64,000 nt of DNA from Pseudobutyrivibrio ruminis. Its GTDB lineage: Bacteria; Bacillota; Clostridia; Lachnospirales; Lachnospiraceae. The position numbers and the translations under genes were made by a program. The notes under the pieces are model-generated. The model was not told the origin of the DNA. It searched no databases and worked only from the letters and a program-made list of their open reading frames with translations. The DNA lies in NCBI RefSeq assembly GCF_015057245.1, contig NZ_SVET01000009.1, positions 58,151 through 122,150 on the forward strand, written 5' to 3'. Positions 1-8,606 of the stretch are shown here, one piece after another. The number at the start of each line of letters is the position of its first letter. Position 1 is the first letter of the stretch.

Positions 1-492
1 ATAAAAGAGGTTGAACGAGTGCTTGAAAGAAAGCTTTCTTCACTTATCAATCAGGATTACACTATCGCCGGCGGTGTAGATGCGGTAGTAAACATTTTAA
101 ACACAGTAGACCGTGGTACAGAAAAGCGTATCATGGAGTCTCTGGAAATCGAAGAGCCAGAGCTTGCTGAAGAAATCAGAAAGAAGATGTTCGTATTCGA
201 GGATATCTTGCTTCTTGATGATAGAGCTATTCAGCGTGTTCTTAGAGATGTTGATAACTCTGATCTTGGTGTGGCTCTTAAGGGAGCAAATGATGAGGTT
301 CAGGCAGCTATATTCAAGAACCTTTCTTCTCGTCTTGCTGCAATGATTAAGGAAGATATGGAATTCATGGGTCCTGTACGTATGAAAGATGTAGAGGAAG
401 CGCAGCAGAAGATTGTAGGCATAATCAGAAAGCTGGAGGATTCCGCAGAGATTGTAATTTCAAGAGGTGGAGGAGACGAGCTTGTTGTCTAG
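1..492 (+). CDS. fliG: Flagellar motor switch protein FliG (3' part)
   Basis: The 5' end lies before the window; the reading frame is open from base 1, so the GTG at 19 is an internal codon and not a start. About 163 C-terminal residues are visible. They match the torque-generating domain of FliG: the charged helix with DDRAIQRVLRDVD, then the LGVALKGA turn, and the closing GPVRMKDVEEAQQKIV segment shared with the enterobacterial protein. FliG sits in the C-ring, binds the MS-ring protein FliF and contacts the stator MotA. The stop at 490-492 overlaps the start region of fliH, so the two are translationally coupled. The assignment is secure; the N-terminal and middle domains cannot be seen. 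Confidence 0.95.
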   Translation: MKEVERVLERKLSSLINQDYTIAGGVDAVVNILNTVDRGTEKRIMESLEIEEPELAEEIRKKMFVFEDILLLDDRAIQRVLRDVDNSDLGVALKGANDEVQAAIFKNLSSRLAAMIKEDMEFMGPVRMKDVEEAQQKIVGIIRKLEDSAEIVISRGGGDELVV

Positions 493-1372
493 TAATAATG
501 TCATTTATGGCTTCCAGGTTGCACCTAACCTTCCAGATGAGGAAGGGGAATCTGAGCAGCTTGTAATTGACTCAAATGAATTAGCTAAGCAGCTGATTCT
601 TAAACAGGAAAGAGAATATAAAGCGAAGCTTCTCGAGGAAGAGAGAGAGCGTCGTTTAGCAGCTATGCGTGAAGCTGGCGAGGAAATTCCTGATGGAATG
701 GATGCTGATGAGTTCTTAGGCTTAGCCGATACTATCATGCAAAAGGAAGAACCTGATGTTTCTGCCCAGGTGGAAGAACTTTTGGAAGACGCCAGAAATC
801 AAGCGCAGGCTATTATTGATGATGCAAATGCTCAGGCTCAGGAGATTCTTAATGCAGCACAGCTTAATGCAGATGCTATGAAGAATCTTGCCAGACAGGA
901 TGGCGAGAAAGAAGGATACAACGAAGGTACTCAAAGAGCTGCTCTTGAGTTGCAAGATTCTCAGCAACAAATGCGAGCAGAGGTTGAGCGTGTTCAAATT
1001 GAATATATGGAGCGTCAGCTTCATATGGAGCGTGAAATCGTTGAAATGTGCCTTCCAGTATTCGAGCATGTATTTGCTGCAGAGTTATCAGGCCGAAAGG
1101 ATGTAATATATCATCTTTTAGACCATTGCATTATGAAAATTGAACGCACTGGTCAGATGCAGATTAAAGTCAGCGATGCTAATGCGGAATATATAAAGAG
1201 CAAAAAAGAGGAGATTCAAGGAAAGGTAGGAGCTGAGGTAGGACTTGATATTATCGCAGATCCTCTTTTGAATGATGACCAGTGTATTATTGAAACTGAC
1301 GGTGGAATATTTGACTGCAGTATTGATACAGAACTGGACAATCTTATTAGAGAGATTAGAGCCTTGAACTAA
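482..1372 (+). CDS. fliH: Flagellar export ATPase regulator FliH
   Basis: FliH binds the ATPase FliI and brings substrates to the export gate. The protein is about 296 residues. It has a low-similarity N-terminus, a long charged coiled coil rich in Glu, Gln and Ala (residues ~35-190, with EILNAAQLNADA-like heptads), and a compact C-terminal domain ending in a TDGGIFDCSIDTELDNL segment typical of the FliH/YscL family. The frame is open from GTG 467, but the purine-rich AGGTGGAGGAG at ~466-475 fits a TTG start at 482 (or 485) with a 6-7 nt spacer. I therefore chose TTG 482, overlapping the end of fliG. It is followed by fliI after 10 nt. The exact start is uncertain. Confidence 0.9.
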   Translation: MLSSNNVIYGFQVAPNLPDEEGESEQLVIDSNELAKQLILKQEREYKAKLLEEERERRLAAMREAGEEIPDGMDADEFLGLADTIMQKEEPDVSAQVEELLEDARNQAQAIIDDANAQAQEILNAAQLNADAMKNLARQDGEKEGYNEGTQRAALELQDSQQQMRAEVERVQIEYMERQLHMEREIVEMCLPVFEHVFAAELSGRKDVIYHLLDHCIMKIERTGQMQIKVSDANAEYIKSKKEEIQGKVGAEVGLDIIADPLLNDDQCIIETDGGIFDCSIDTELDNLIREIRALN

Positions 1373-1382
1373 GGAGAATGAT

Positions 1383-2693
1383 TTGGACCAAAATTCACTA
1401 ATGCAGCTTGTTGAAAAGGATTATTTTAAATCTCTTGGCAAGGTGGTTAAAGTAGTTGGACTTACAATTGAATCAGTTGGACCGGAGGCTAAGCTACGTG
1501 ATTTATGTGAAATCATTGTAGAAGGCTCAGGGGAAAGAATAAAAGCAGAGGTTGTCGGTTTTAAAGATAAACGTCTGCTTTTGATGCCTTATGAGAATGT
1601 AGAGGGAATTGGTGTTGGATGTATGGTTGAAAATACTGGTCATCCACTGGAGGTTGCTGTTGGAAACGAGCTTTTAGGTCATCTGGTAGATGGACTTGGT
1701 GTTCCATCAGATGTAGATGATTTAAGTCAGTTTGAGAATATGGTTAATTATCCTGCAGAAGCAGACCCACCAGATCCAATGTCTCGTGTAATCATAAAGG
1801 AGCCTTTGTCTTTGGGTGTTAAGGCTGTTGATGGCTTGATTACTGTTGGTAAAGGTCAAAGAATTGGTATTTTTGCTGGATCAGGTGTTGGTAAATCTAC
1901 ACTTATGGGTATGTTCGCTAGAAATACTAAGGCCGAAATAAATGTTATTGCGCTTATAGGAGAGCGTGGACGAGAAGTTAGAGAATTCGTAGAAAACGAT
2001 TTGGGACCAGAAGGTATGGCTCGTTCTGTTGTAGTTTGTGCCACATCAGATAAGCCGGCCCTTATTCGTAAAAAGGCAGCGCTTACTGCTACAGCTATTG
2101 CTGAATACTTTAGAGATCAGGGAAAAGACGTCCTTCTTATGATGGATTCACTGACTCGTTTTTCTATGGCACAAAGAGAAATCGGCCTTGCATCAGGTGA
2201 GCCTCCTGTTACACGAGGATATCCACCTTCAGTATATTCAGAGATGCCTCGTCTTTTGGAGAGAGCAGGCAATTCTGCAGTTGGTTCTATCACAGGGCTT
2301 TATACTGTACTTGTTGATGGTGATGATTTCAACGAACCTATCACTGATACAGCCCGTTCAATTTTGGATGGACATATTATGCTTAACAGAAAGTTGGCTC
2401 AAAAGAATCATTACCCAGCTATTGATGTGCTGCAGTCTATTTCCAGAGTTATGTCTGCTGTAGCTACACCGGAGCATAAGGCTGTGGCAGGTAAGCTTAA
2501 AAATGTTCTTGCTACCTATCAGGAAGCAGAAGATTTGATAAATATTGGAGCATACAAAAATGGTTCAAACAAATCTATTGATTATGCTATTAAGAAGATT
2601 GATGCTGTTAACGAATTCTTGTTACAACAGACACACGATAGATTTGAGTATGATGATATTATTGAGCAAATGACAGCTATATTCCAGGATTAA
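1383..2693 (+). CDS. fliI: Flagellum-specific ATPase FliI
   Basis: This is the hexameric ATPase at the base of the flagellar type III export apparatus; it resembles the F1 beta subunit. At 436 residues it has normal family length. The P-loop GSGVGKST is at residues 166-173, the GERGREVREF motif follows, and the Walker B stretch is LLMMDSLTRF. The C-terminal helical domain carries the usual chaperone/FliJ-contact region. The start is TTG at 1383, preceded by AAGGAG at 1371-1376; no in-frame ATG fits better. It lies between fliH and fliJ, its two partners in the soluble export complex. Confidence 0.97.
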   Translation: MDQNSLMQLVEKDYFKSLGKVVKVVGLTIESVGPEAKLRDLCEIIVEGSGERIKAEVVGFKDKRLLLMPYENVEGIGVGCMVENTGHPLEVAVGNELLGHLVDGLGVPSDVDDLSQFENMVNYPAEADPPDPMSRVIIKEPLSLGVKAVDGLITVGKGQRIGIFAGSGVGKSTLMGMFARNTKAEINVIALIGERGREVREFVENDLGPEGMARSVVVCATSDKPALIRKKAALTATAIAEYFRDQGKDVLLMMDSLTRFSMAQREIGLASGEPPVTRGYPPSVYSEMPRLLERAGNSAVGSITGLYTVLVDGDDFNEPITDTARSILDGHIMLNRKLAQKNHYPAIDVLQSISRVMSAVATPEHKAVAGKLKNVLATYQEAEDLINIGAYKNGSNKSIDYAIKKIDAVNEFLLQQTHDRFEYDDIIEQMTAIFQD

Positions 2694-2706
2694 TAAGGAG
2701 TGAATT

Positions 2707-3162
2707 ATGGCGAAGTTTGTTTACAGAATGCAAAACATTCTTGAGCTAAAACAGAAAATCGAAGAACAAGAGAAGGCCAATTTTGGAATGGCTACTGCCA
2801 GGTTCAACGAAGAGCAGCAAAAGCTGCGAGAGTTGATGATTAAGCAGGCAGGCTATGAAAGACAGTTAAAAGAGCTTTCTATTGGTGATATTGATATTAG
2901 TAAAATCAAGACCTGTAAAAATGCAATTTCTTCGATGAAGGTTGCCCTTCGTGATCAAATGATAGAGCTTTCAAAGGCACAAAAGGCAATGGAAGTTGCT
3001 AGAAAAAAGCTTAATGAAGTCATGATGGAACGCAAGATGCATGAAAAGCTTAGAGAGCATGCATTTGAGGAGTTCTTGGATGAACTTGATTACGAAGAAA
3101 GCAAGATAACAGATGAGTTGGTAAGCTATTCATATTTTAATGCAGAGAAAGAGGAAGAGTAA
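2707..3162 (+). CDS. fliJ: Flagellar export protein FliJ
   Basis: This 151-residue, almost entirely helical protein is rich in Lys, Glu and Gln over its whole length (for example KLRELMIKQAGYERQLKEL), as expected for the antiparallel coiled coil of FliJ. FliJ inserts into the FliI ring like the gamma stalk of F1 and contacts FlhA, coupling ATP hydrolysis to export. Sequence identity in this family is poor. The call rests on size, coiled-coil character, the N-terminal FVYRMQNILELKQKIEEQ pattern and its place directly after fliI. It starts at ATG with a good AAGGAGTG site and ends 3 nt before the next gene. Confidence 0.88.
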   Translation: MAKFVYRMQNILELKQKIEEQEKANFGMATARFNEEQQKLRELMIKQAGYERQLKELSIGDIDISKIKTCKNAISSMKVALRDQMIELSKAQKAMEVARKKLNEVMMERKMHEKLREHAFEEFLDELDYEESKITDELVSYSYFNAEKEEE

Positions 3163-3165
3163 GTT

Positions 3166-4026
3166 ATGGCAGATGTAACAGAAGAAGTAGGAAACACAAC
3201 TGAAGAAGATCCAAAGGCTGCAAAGAAAGCTGCAAAAGAAGCTAAAAAGGCTGAAAAGCAGGCTAAAAAAGATGCAAAGAAGAATGGTGAAGAGGGAGCT
3301 GATGATGAGGAGAGCTTAGGTATTGGCGGCAAACTTATCATGGGCTTTGTTGTGCTGTTAATCATTCTTATTTGGCTTGTTATTTTTGCCTTTCTTGTAA
3401 AGATGGATGTTGGCGGATTTGGTTCTACAGTACTATTTCCTGTTTTAAAGGATGTACCATATGTTAATCGAATCTTACCTGGTATTGAGGAATACATCCC
3501 AGCAGAAGAAGACGAATATGCAGCATATACTACAGTTGAAGAGGCTGTAGACAGAATCAAAGAGCTTGAAGTAGAAATCGAAGCTCTAAAAGAAACAGGC
3601 ACTCAAAATAGTGATTATATTGCAGAATTAGAGGCGGCTTCAGCAGAGCTTGCTGAATACAAGGCTAACGAGGCGGCGTTCGAAGAAACTAAAGAAAAAT
3701 TTTATGAAGAGGTTGTTTTTTCGGATAATGCACCCGATATAAATGAATATAAGACTTACTATGAGTCTATAGAGCCTGAGAATGCTGAAGCTATCTATAA
3801 ACAGGTGGTTTCTCAAATCCAGACGGATGAAGAAATCGAAGATTATGTTAAGGCATATTCGAGCATGAAAGCCAAAGATGCAGCTGCCATATTTGATACT
3901 ATGACAGATGACCTTGATCTTGTATGTGAGATTCTCTCAGCTATGGACGCTAGTACGAGGGCAGATATATTAGCTGCTATGTCCGAAGAAAATGCAGCTA
4001 TTATAACCAAGATGATGGAGCCTTAG
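3166..4026 (+). CDS. MotE-like flagellar membrane protein
   Basis: The 286-residue protein starts with a Lys/Ala/Glu-rich cytoplasmic stretch (~1-50). One hydrophobic membrane helix follows (~56-79), then a coiled coil (~115-180, with RIKELEVEIEALKETG). The C-terminal ~80 residues hold helical repeats of the MgtE-N/FliG type (AAIFDTMTDD, CEILSAMDASTRADILAAM). This architecture matches MotE-family proteins, which in other bacteria are chaperone-like partners of the stator or basal body. Its place between fliJ and fliK is the usual one in clostridial flagellar operons. The exact role is inferred. The basic N-terminal tail is unusually long. Confidence 0.65.
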   Translation: MADVTEEVGNTTEEDPKAAKKAAKEAKKAEKQAKKDAKKNGEEGADDEESLGIGGKLIMGFVVLLIILIWLVIFAFLVKMDVGGFGSTVLFPVLKDVPYVNRILPGIEEYIPAEEDEYAAYTTVEEAVDRIKELEVEIEALKETGTQNSDYIAELEAASAELAEYKANEAAFEETKEKFYEEVVFSDNAPDINEYKTYYESIEPENAEAIYKQVVSQIQTDEEIEDYVKAYSSMKAKDAAAIFDTMTDDLDLVCEILSAMDASTRADILAAMSEENAAIITKMMEP

Positions 4027-4074
4027 TCTTATATTTGCAATTTGAAAAGAGAATATAAGAAAGGAGGACAACAC

Positions 4075-5520
4075 ATGACAAGTAGCAATGTTTCTAACTT
4101 GCTGGTTCAAGTGGGAAATGTCAATGTGGATCTTGTGGATGCTAAATCGGAGCTTCCAAAATCTGGATTCGGATTCGACAAAACATTGCAGAATGCCATT
4201 AAGCCTAGCGATGCACCTGCACCTGCTGATAATTCTAATCAAGCAGATGTAAGCAACAAATCCTTCAGCGTATCAAAGGAACCAAAGGTTATCAAAACTG
4301 AGGAAAAGCCTGATACAGTAAATGAAGAAGTTGTTGAAAAGGTAAATGAAGCGGTAGACAAAGTTAAGGCGGTCATTGAGGAAGAGCTGGACGTTACAGA
4401 AGAAGACATTGAAAAAGCAATGGAAACTTTGGGGCTTACAGTTATTGATTTATTAAATCCTCAGGATTTAGCTCAGCTTGTAGCTACACTTACAGGCGAG
4501 AATGATTCTATCGCATTAGTAATGAGTGAGGAATTTAAAGGTATTCTTGATGTAGTTAATGAACTCACAAATCAGCTATTTGAAGAAACAGGTATTTCCT
4601 TTATTGAGGTAAAAGATATTGTTATTTCTTATGCTTCACAGGAAATGATTGATGTGGATGTGCCTAAGGAAGAAAGCCTTACCCAGGTTAATCCTGAAGA
4701 GGTTCTTGAGGTTGCTGAAGAGATGCCAGAGGAGCCGGTGGCAGTCCAGGTTGAAACAAATATTGTTAAGACTGAGGACAGCTCTGAAAGTACTGATGTT
4801 GTATCAGAAGATACAGAACCTAGTCAGCAAATCACATTAAAAGAAAATGTTGATGCAAAGCAGTCTGATTCAGAAGATTCATCTTTTGAACAGCCTAATG
4901 CTAAAACTCAAGAAAACGTAGTTTTAAAACAGACTACAAAGCCTTCAGAACCAATTATTCGAAATGATGGGATGATTTTTGGAGAGCCAAGAATCGAGAT
5001 TCAATTCTCTCCGGAAGAACAGTTGGTATCACTTCCTACAGGTCAGACAGTTTCATCTGAGAAAATTGTTAACCAGTTGGTTGAACAGGCTAGAATTCTT
5101 AACGAGGCAGAATCTACAACAATGGAAATGACTCTTAATCCAGAGGGGTTAGGAAGAATTTTCATGGAAGTCACTCAAAAGGGTGATGAAATAACTGCAA
5201 GAATTTTTACTGAGAATGATGCAGTTAAACAGGCGTTAGAGTCGCAAATGGCAAATCTTCGTGTAGAGATGACTCAAAATAGTTCCGCTAAGGTTACTTC
5301 AATCGAGGTTTCGGTTGGAACACATGAGTTTGAAAAGAATCTTGAAGAAGATGCTAGAAATGAGCAAAGACGTGATGAGCAGGCGAATCAGTCAGAGAGA
5401 CGAAGCAACAGAATCGATCTCAATAGCATGGATGATTTGACGGGGCTTATGTCAGAAGAAGATATTCTTATAGCTCAGATGATGAAAGATAATGGTAATA
5501 CATTAGATTTCCAAGCATAA
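4075..5520 (+). CDS. fliK: Flagellar hook-length control protein FliK
   Basis: FliK is a secreted molecular ruler that stops hook growth and switches export specificity by acting on FlhB. This form has 481 residues. A long acidic, low-complexity N-terminal region rich in Glu, Val, Pro and Ser is followed by a compact C-terminal domain (~residues 310-430) containing TTMEMTLNPEGLGRIFMEV, the LxPxxLGxV-type signature of Flg_hook domains. A Gln/Arg/Asn-rich tail follows. The frame is open from 4042, but the AAAGGAGG site at ~4060-4067 points to ATG 4075. It precedes flgD, as expected for hook genes. Confidence 0.9.
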   Translation: MTSSNVSNLLVQVGNVNVDLVDAKSELPKSGFGFDKTLQNAIKPSDAPAPADNSNQADVSNKSFSVSKEPKVIKTEEKPDTVNEEVVEKVNEAVDKVKAVIEEELDVTEEDIEKAMETLGLTVIDLLNPQDLAQLVATLTGENDSIALVMSEEFKGILDVVNELTNQLFEETGISFIEVKDIVISYASQEMIDVDVPKEESLTQVNPEEVLEVAEEMPEEPVAVQVETNIVKTEDSSESTDVVSEDTEPSQQITLKENVDAKQSDSEDSSFEQPNAKTQENVVLKQTTKPSEPIIRNDGMIFGEPRIEIQFSPEEQLVSLPTGQTVSSEKIVNQLVEQARILNEAESTTMEMTLNPEGLGRIFMEVTQKGDEITARIFTENDAVKQALESQMANLRVEMTQNSSAKVTSIEVSVGTHEFEKNLEEDARNEQRRDEQANQSERRSNRIDLNSMDDLTGLMSEEDILIAQMMKDNGNTLDFQA

Positions 5521-5536
5521 CGGGAGGAGGAAATAA

Positions 5537-6250
5537 ATGGCGGAAGATTTATTAGTTGGTGCGCTTACTAATGGGCAGTACAAAAAGACAACTGCTTCAA
5601 CAGAAGCAACTAAAAGCGAAACTACAAATTCTACTTCAAAGACAGCATCTAAAAACAATGGTACTGAATATAATCAGGAAATGTTTTTAAAGCTTTTGAC
5701 AGCAGAAATGCAGTATCAAGATCCTTTGGAGCCAACAGACAACAGTCAGTACGTTACACAGCTTGCATCATTTACACAGATTGAAACACTTCAGACAGTT
5801 AAATCTAGTATGGAAAGCCTTCAGGCTAACAGTATGGTTGGTAAGGTTGTTTCACTTACAGTTGATGGTAAAACTGTTGAGGGAAAGGTTGATTTCGTTA
5901 CAAAAGACGATGATGACGTTATGAAGGTTTCTGTTAACGGTAATCTTTATGATATGTCAAAGATTGACTCTGTTGTTGATGAAGAGTACTACACTGCGAA
6001 GTATCTTTCAAGTCTTTTGACAGATGCAATCAATGCACTTCCAAAGGCAGAAGAAGTTACTCTTAAGGATGAGGAGAAAATCGGTACAGCAACAAGCTAT
6101 ATGAATGCAATGGATGCATATAGTCTTTCGTTTGTTAGTGAAGATTTAATTACAAAATACAACGCAGTAGTTTCACAGTTTGAAAAACTAAAATCTGCAA
6201 AGGAAGCTGCCGATAAAGAAAGTGAAGAGGCGGCAGTAGAAGAAGCTTAA
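5537..6250 (+). CDS. flgD: Flagellar hook-assembly scaffold FlgD
   Basis: FlgD caps the growing hook and is removed later. The 237-residue protein has a Ser/Thr/Lys-rich secreted N-terminus. The family signature follows at ~46-75 (MFLKLLTAEMQYQDPLEP, then NSQYVTQLASFTQIE). The region after it (SMVGKVVSLTVDGKTVEGKV) matches the start of the usual beta domain. The C-terminal half is helical and acidic and does not look like the standard FlgD Ig-like fold, as in other clostridial versions. It has a GGGAGGAGG-type ribosome site and sits between fliK and flgE. Confidence 0.92.
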   Translation: MAEDLLVGALTNGQYKKTTASTEATKSETTNSTSKTASKNNGTEYNQEMFLKLLTAEMQYQDPLEPTDNSQYVTQLASFTQIETLQTVKSSMESLQANSMVGKVVSLTVDGKTVEGKVDFVTKDDDDVMKVSVNGNLYDMSKIDSVVDEEYYTAKYLSSLLTDAINALPKAEEVTLKDEEKIGTATSYMNAMDAYSLSFVSEDLITKYNAVVSQFEKLKSAKEAADKESEEAAVEEA

Positions 6251-6264
6251 TTAGGAGGGATAAA

Positions 6265-6666
6265 ATGAGCAATTTAAATATTAATCCAAATTTCACCTCC
6301 ATTGAGCAGGTAGCTGGAACTTATCTTAATCCAGCTCAAGAGTCCAGACCACTGGGCAACCTTGACAGTGCATCCTTTGAGGATATTTTTAAGCAGAAGC
6401 TTGAAAGTGCTTCTGAGCTTAAGTTTTCAAAGCATGCAACTCAGAGACTTGATGATAGAAATATTAAGCTTTCTGAGGAACAATCCCTTAGACTTGAAGA
6501 AGGCGTACAAAAAGCCTCTGAAAAGGGAATTACTGATTCTTTAGTATTAGTAGATACATTGGCATTTATAGTTAATGTGCCTAATCAGACCGTAGTTACA
6601 GCTATGGATCAGACTGAATCAGACGAAAACATTTTTACAAATATTGACGGTGCTGTTATAGTTTAG
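6265..6666 (+). CDS. Small flagellar operon protein (TIGR02530-type)
   Basis: This 133-residue protein sits between flgD and flgE. The recognisable part is residues ~50-125, with FSKHATQRLDDRNIKLS, then RLEEGVQKASEKGITDSLVL and a hydrophobic end. That pattern is characteristic of the conserved 'flagellar operon protein' found at this locus in Firmicutes. Its role is not established; location suggests hook assembly. The start ATG 6265 has an AGGAGGG site. About 90 nt of structured leader separate it from flgE. Function is not inferred beyond the context. Confidence 0.75.
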   Translation: MSNLNINPNFTSIEQVAGTYLNPAQESRPLGNLDSASFEDIFKQKLESASELKFSKHATQRLDDRNIKLSEEQSLRLEEGVQKASEKGITDSLVLVDTLAFIVNVPNQTVVTAMDQTESDENIFTNIDGAVIV

Positions 6667-6686
6667 CTGGACCTTATGGAAGCTAA

Positions 6687-6742
6687 TTGTTCCCGACTGA
6701 CAGAAGGAACAAACAGTCACCTCAATAGCATTATGCTTTGAG
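6687..6742 (+). promoter_or_regulatory. Structured leader of flgE
   Basis: Two structures lie between the upstream stop and the flgE ribosome site. TTGTTCC (6687-6693) pairs with GGAACAA (6706-6712), and GACTG in its loop (6695-6699) is complementary to CAGTC just after it (6714-6718), giving interleaved repeats. A second hairpin pairs CTCAA-(T)-AGCA (6721-6730) with TGCT-TTGAG (6734-6742) around a TTA loop, and its 3' arm overlaps the first bases of the flgE AGGAGG. This could tune flgE translation. That is inference; no known RNA family is recognised. Confidence 0.5.
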
Positions 6743-6755
6743 GAGGTCATTCATT

Positions 6756-8393
6756 ATGATGAGATCACTTTTCTCTGGTGTTGCAGGTCTTAAGACACAC
6801 CAGACAAAGATGGATGTTATTGGTAATAACATCTCCAACGTTAACACAGTTGCGTTCAAATCATCTTCAACCACTTTTTCTGATATTATGTATCAGACAA
6901 CTTCACAGGCATCAGGCGCCACAGAAAATCGTGGTGGTACAAATGCTAAGCAGATAGGTCTTGGTGTTACTAATGGAGCTACAAAGATTTCCATTACTTC
7001 ATCAGGCGCTGCTCAGTCTACTGGTGATGCTCTTGATATCAGACTTTCTGATACAAATTCAACAAATTTCTTTATCGTTAATAACGGTTCTGAAAACGTA
7101 TTTACAAGAGCTGGCTCATTCTATATCGATGGTAATGGTAACCTTGCTATGACAACAACAGGTTATCTTGTAATGGGATGGCAGACAGATACTTCTAGTG
7201 GTACACCTGTTATTGTACAAGATACAGTTTCTCCACTTAGGGTTATGGCTGCTGAGAATCTTACAAGTGCACCAGAAGCTACCACTCAGGCTAATTTCAG
7301 TGGCGTTATCGATAAAAATGATACACAGTTTAGCTCTACAAATGGTTATGTTCGTTCATTTACTATCTATGACAACCTTGGTTATTCTTACACAGCTAAG
7401 TTCTCATTTAAGCTTGTAAATGGAACAACTGGAGAATACACTGTAGAGCTTACTAATTTATACGACCAGGATAATAACGATTTGCTTGCAAGCTATGTAG
7501 CAAATGGTGGAAATAAGTCAGATATCTTTGGTACAACAAATCCTGTAGATCATACTTATTCAGCAACAGATGGTAGTAACTACACTTTTGGAACTACCAC
7601 AACTGGCGATTTAGCACTTTATATAAATGGAGATACAACAGCTCCATATCTTTACGACGCAGCTTCACAGACTTTTAGTGATGGAACGACATCAATTCCG
7701 CTTACATCAGCAGTTTCAGGTTTATCCACAGATGATACTGTAACAGGTGTAGCATATGCTAGTGATTCTACTTTAACTATTACAACTACAACTATAAGCT
7801 ATGACCTTAAGTTTGATACAAGCAAAGGAAATCTAACATATGCTGGGGAGAATGGACAGACACAGCTTGTGATGAATACTTCATTATTGGGCCCTAATGT
7901 AGCCGATGCTGCATTGTCTAACATCACAATTGATTTTTCATTACTTACAATGTATGACAATGGCGGAACATCCACAGCTGTAGGTAATAGAGGAACAACA
8001 ACAGATGCTTCTAATGGAGCAGGTAAGAAGCTTGGTACAATGACAGGTCTTTCTGTTTCAAGCAATGGTGAAATTTATGGTTCATATAGCAATGGTAATA
8101 CAGTTCTTTTAGGACAGATTCCAGTAGCACAGTTTGCTAATGCATCTGGTCTTGAGGAAATGGGTGATAACTGCTATAAGACAACACTTAACTCAGGCGA
8201 GTTCGATGGTATTGGACTTGTTGTTTCAGCTGATGGTTCTGCAATGAACACCGGACAGCTTGAAATGTCTAACGTTGATTTGTCTGCAGAGTTTACTGAT
8301 ATGATTACTACACAGCGTGGTTTCCAGGCAAACTCACGTATTATCACAGTATCAGATACAATGCTTGAGGAACTTATTAATCTTAAGAGATAA
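6756..8393 (+). CDS. flgE: Flagellar hook protein FlgE
   Basis: FlgE polymerises into the hook, the universal joint between basal body and filament. The 545-residue protein has the rod/hook N-terminus (MMRSLFSGVAGLKTHQTKMDVIGNNISNVNT, quoted here only by its key words SGVAGL, MDVIGNNISNV and NTVAFK). The C-terminal counterpart is SNVDLSAEFTDMITTQRGFQ with ANSRIITVSDTML. The middle is a long Thr/Ser/Gly-rich surface region, larger than in the 400-residue enterobacterial form. The frame is open from TTG 6738, but AGGAGG at 6741-6746 fits ATG 6756. A terminator follows, ending this transcription unit. Confidence 0.95.
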   Translation: MMRSLFSGVAGLKTHQTKMDVIGNNISNVNTVAFKSSSTTFSDIMYQTTSQASGATENRGGTNAKQIGLGVTNGATKISITSSGAAQSTGDALDIRLSDTNSTNFFIVNNGSENVFTRAGSFYIDGNGNLAMTTTGYLVMGWQTDTSSGTPVIVQDTVSPLRVMAAENLTSAPEATTQANFSGVIDKNDTQFSSTNGYVRSFTIYDNLGYSYTAKFSFKLVNGTTGEYTVELTNLYDQDNNDLLASYVANGGNKSDIFGTTNPVDHTYSATDGSNYTFGTTTTGDLALYINGDTTAPYLYDAASQTFSDGTTSIPLTSAVSGLSTDDTVTGVAYASDSTLTITTTTISYDLKFDTSKGNLTYAGENGQTQLVMNTSLLGPNVADAALSNITIDFSLLTMYDNGGTSTAVGNRGTTTDASNGAGKKLGTMTGLSVSSNGEIYGSYSNGNTVLLGQIPVAQFANASGLEEMGDNCYKTTLNSGEFDGIGLVVSADGSAMNTGQLEMSNVDLSAEFTDMITTQRGFQANSRIITVSDTMLEELINLKR

Positions 8394-8411
8394 TAGAAAA
8401 TGATAGTCTCT

Positions 8412-8445
8412 AAAAGCCAAGTCGTTAAGGCTTGGCTTTTTTATT
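8412..8445 (+). terminator. Intrinsic terminator after flgE
   Basis: A perfect 10-bp stem, AAAAGCCAAG (8412-8421) with CTTGGCTTTT (8431-8440), encloses a 9-nt loop and runs into a T-rich tail. It lies about 20 nt after the flgE stop and splits the fla region into two units. Confidence 0.9.
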
Positions 8446-8534
8446 GAAAATCTAAAAATTCTGTGAAGAAACTATATTTAGTGGTTTGGACATGGAAAAA
8501 ACACAATAATATGAGACGATTTTACTGATAAAAG

Positions 8535-8563
8535 TAGACAATAATTTATAAATCTAGTAAAAT
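8535..8563 (+). promoter_or_regulatory. Sigma-A type promoter for motA
   Basis: TAGACA (8535-8540) and TAAAAT (8558-8563) are separated by 17 nt, within the 190-nt gap between the flgE terminator and motA. A weaker TTTGGA-16-TAATAT pair lies upstream at 8485-8512. No clear sigma-28 sequence is seen. Confidence 0.6.
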
Positions 8564-8606
8564 AATCACAAAAGTGTATACCGTGTATTTCTATACATTT
8601 TACTAG
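8554..8606 (+). repeat. Inverted repeat over the motA promoter
   Basis: CTAGTAAAAT (8554-8563) and ATTTTACTAG (8597-8606) are perfect reverse complements. The left arm contains the -10 element of the motA promoter. A second inverted repeat, TGTATA (8575-8580) and TATACA (8592-8597), lies inside. The geometry suggests a dyad binding site, or a hairpin in transcripts that start further upstream. Confidence 0.55.

Noticed and set aside
3126..3602. Minus-strand Ser/Phe-rich frame opposite the MotE-like gene
   Set aside because: It is the complement of the Lys/Ala/Glu-rich stretch (GCA, AAA, GAA codons) and has no start signal.
6687..6718. Classic H-type pseudoknot in the flgE leader
   Set aside because: The loop that must cross the 7-bp stem is only 1 nt, so the two pairings are more likely alternatives than a true pseudoknot.
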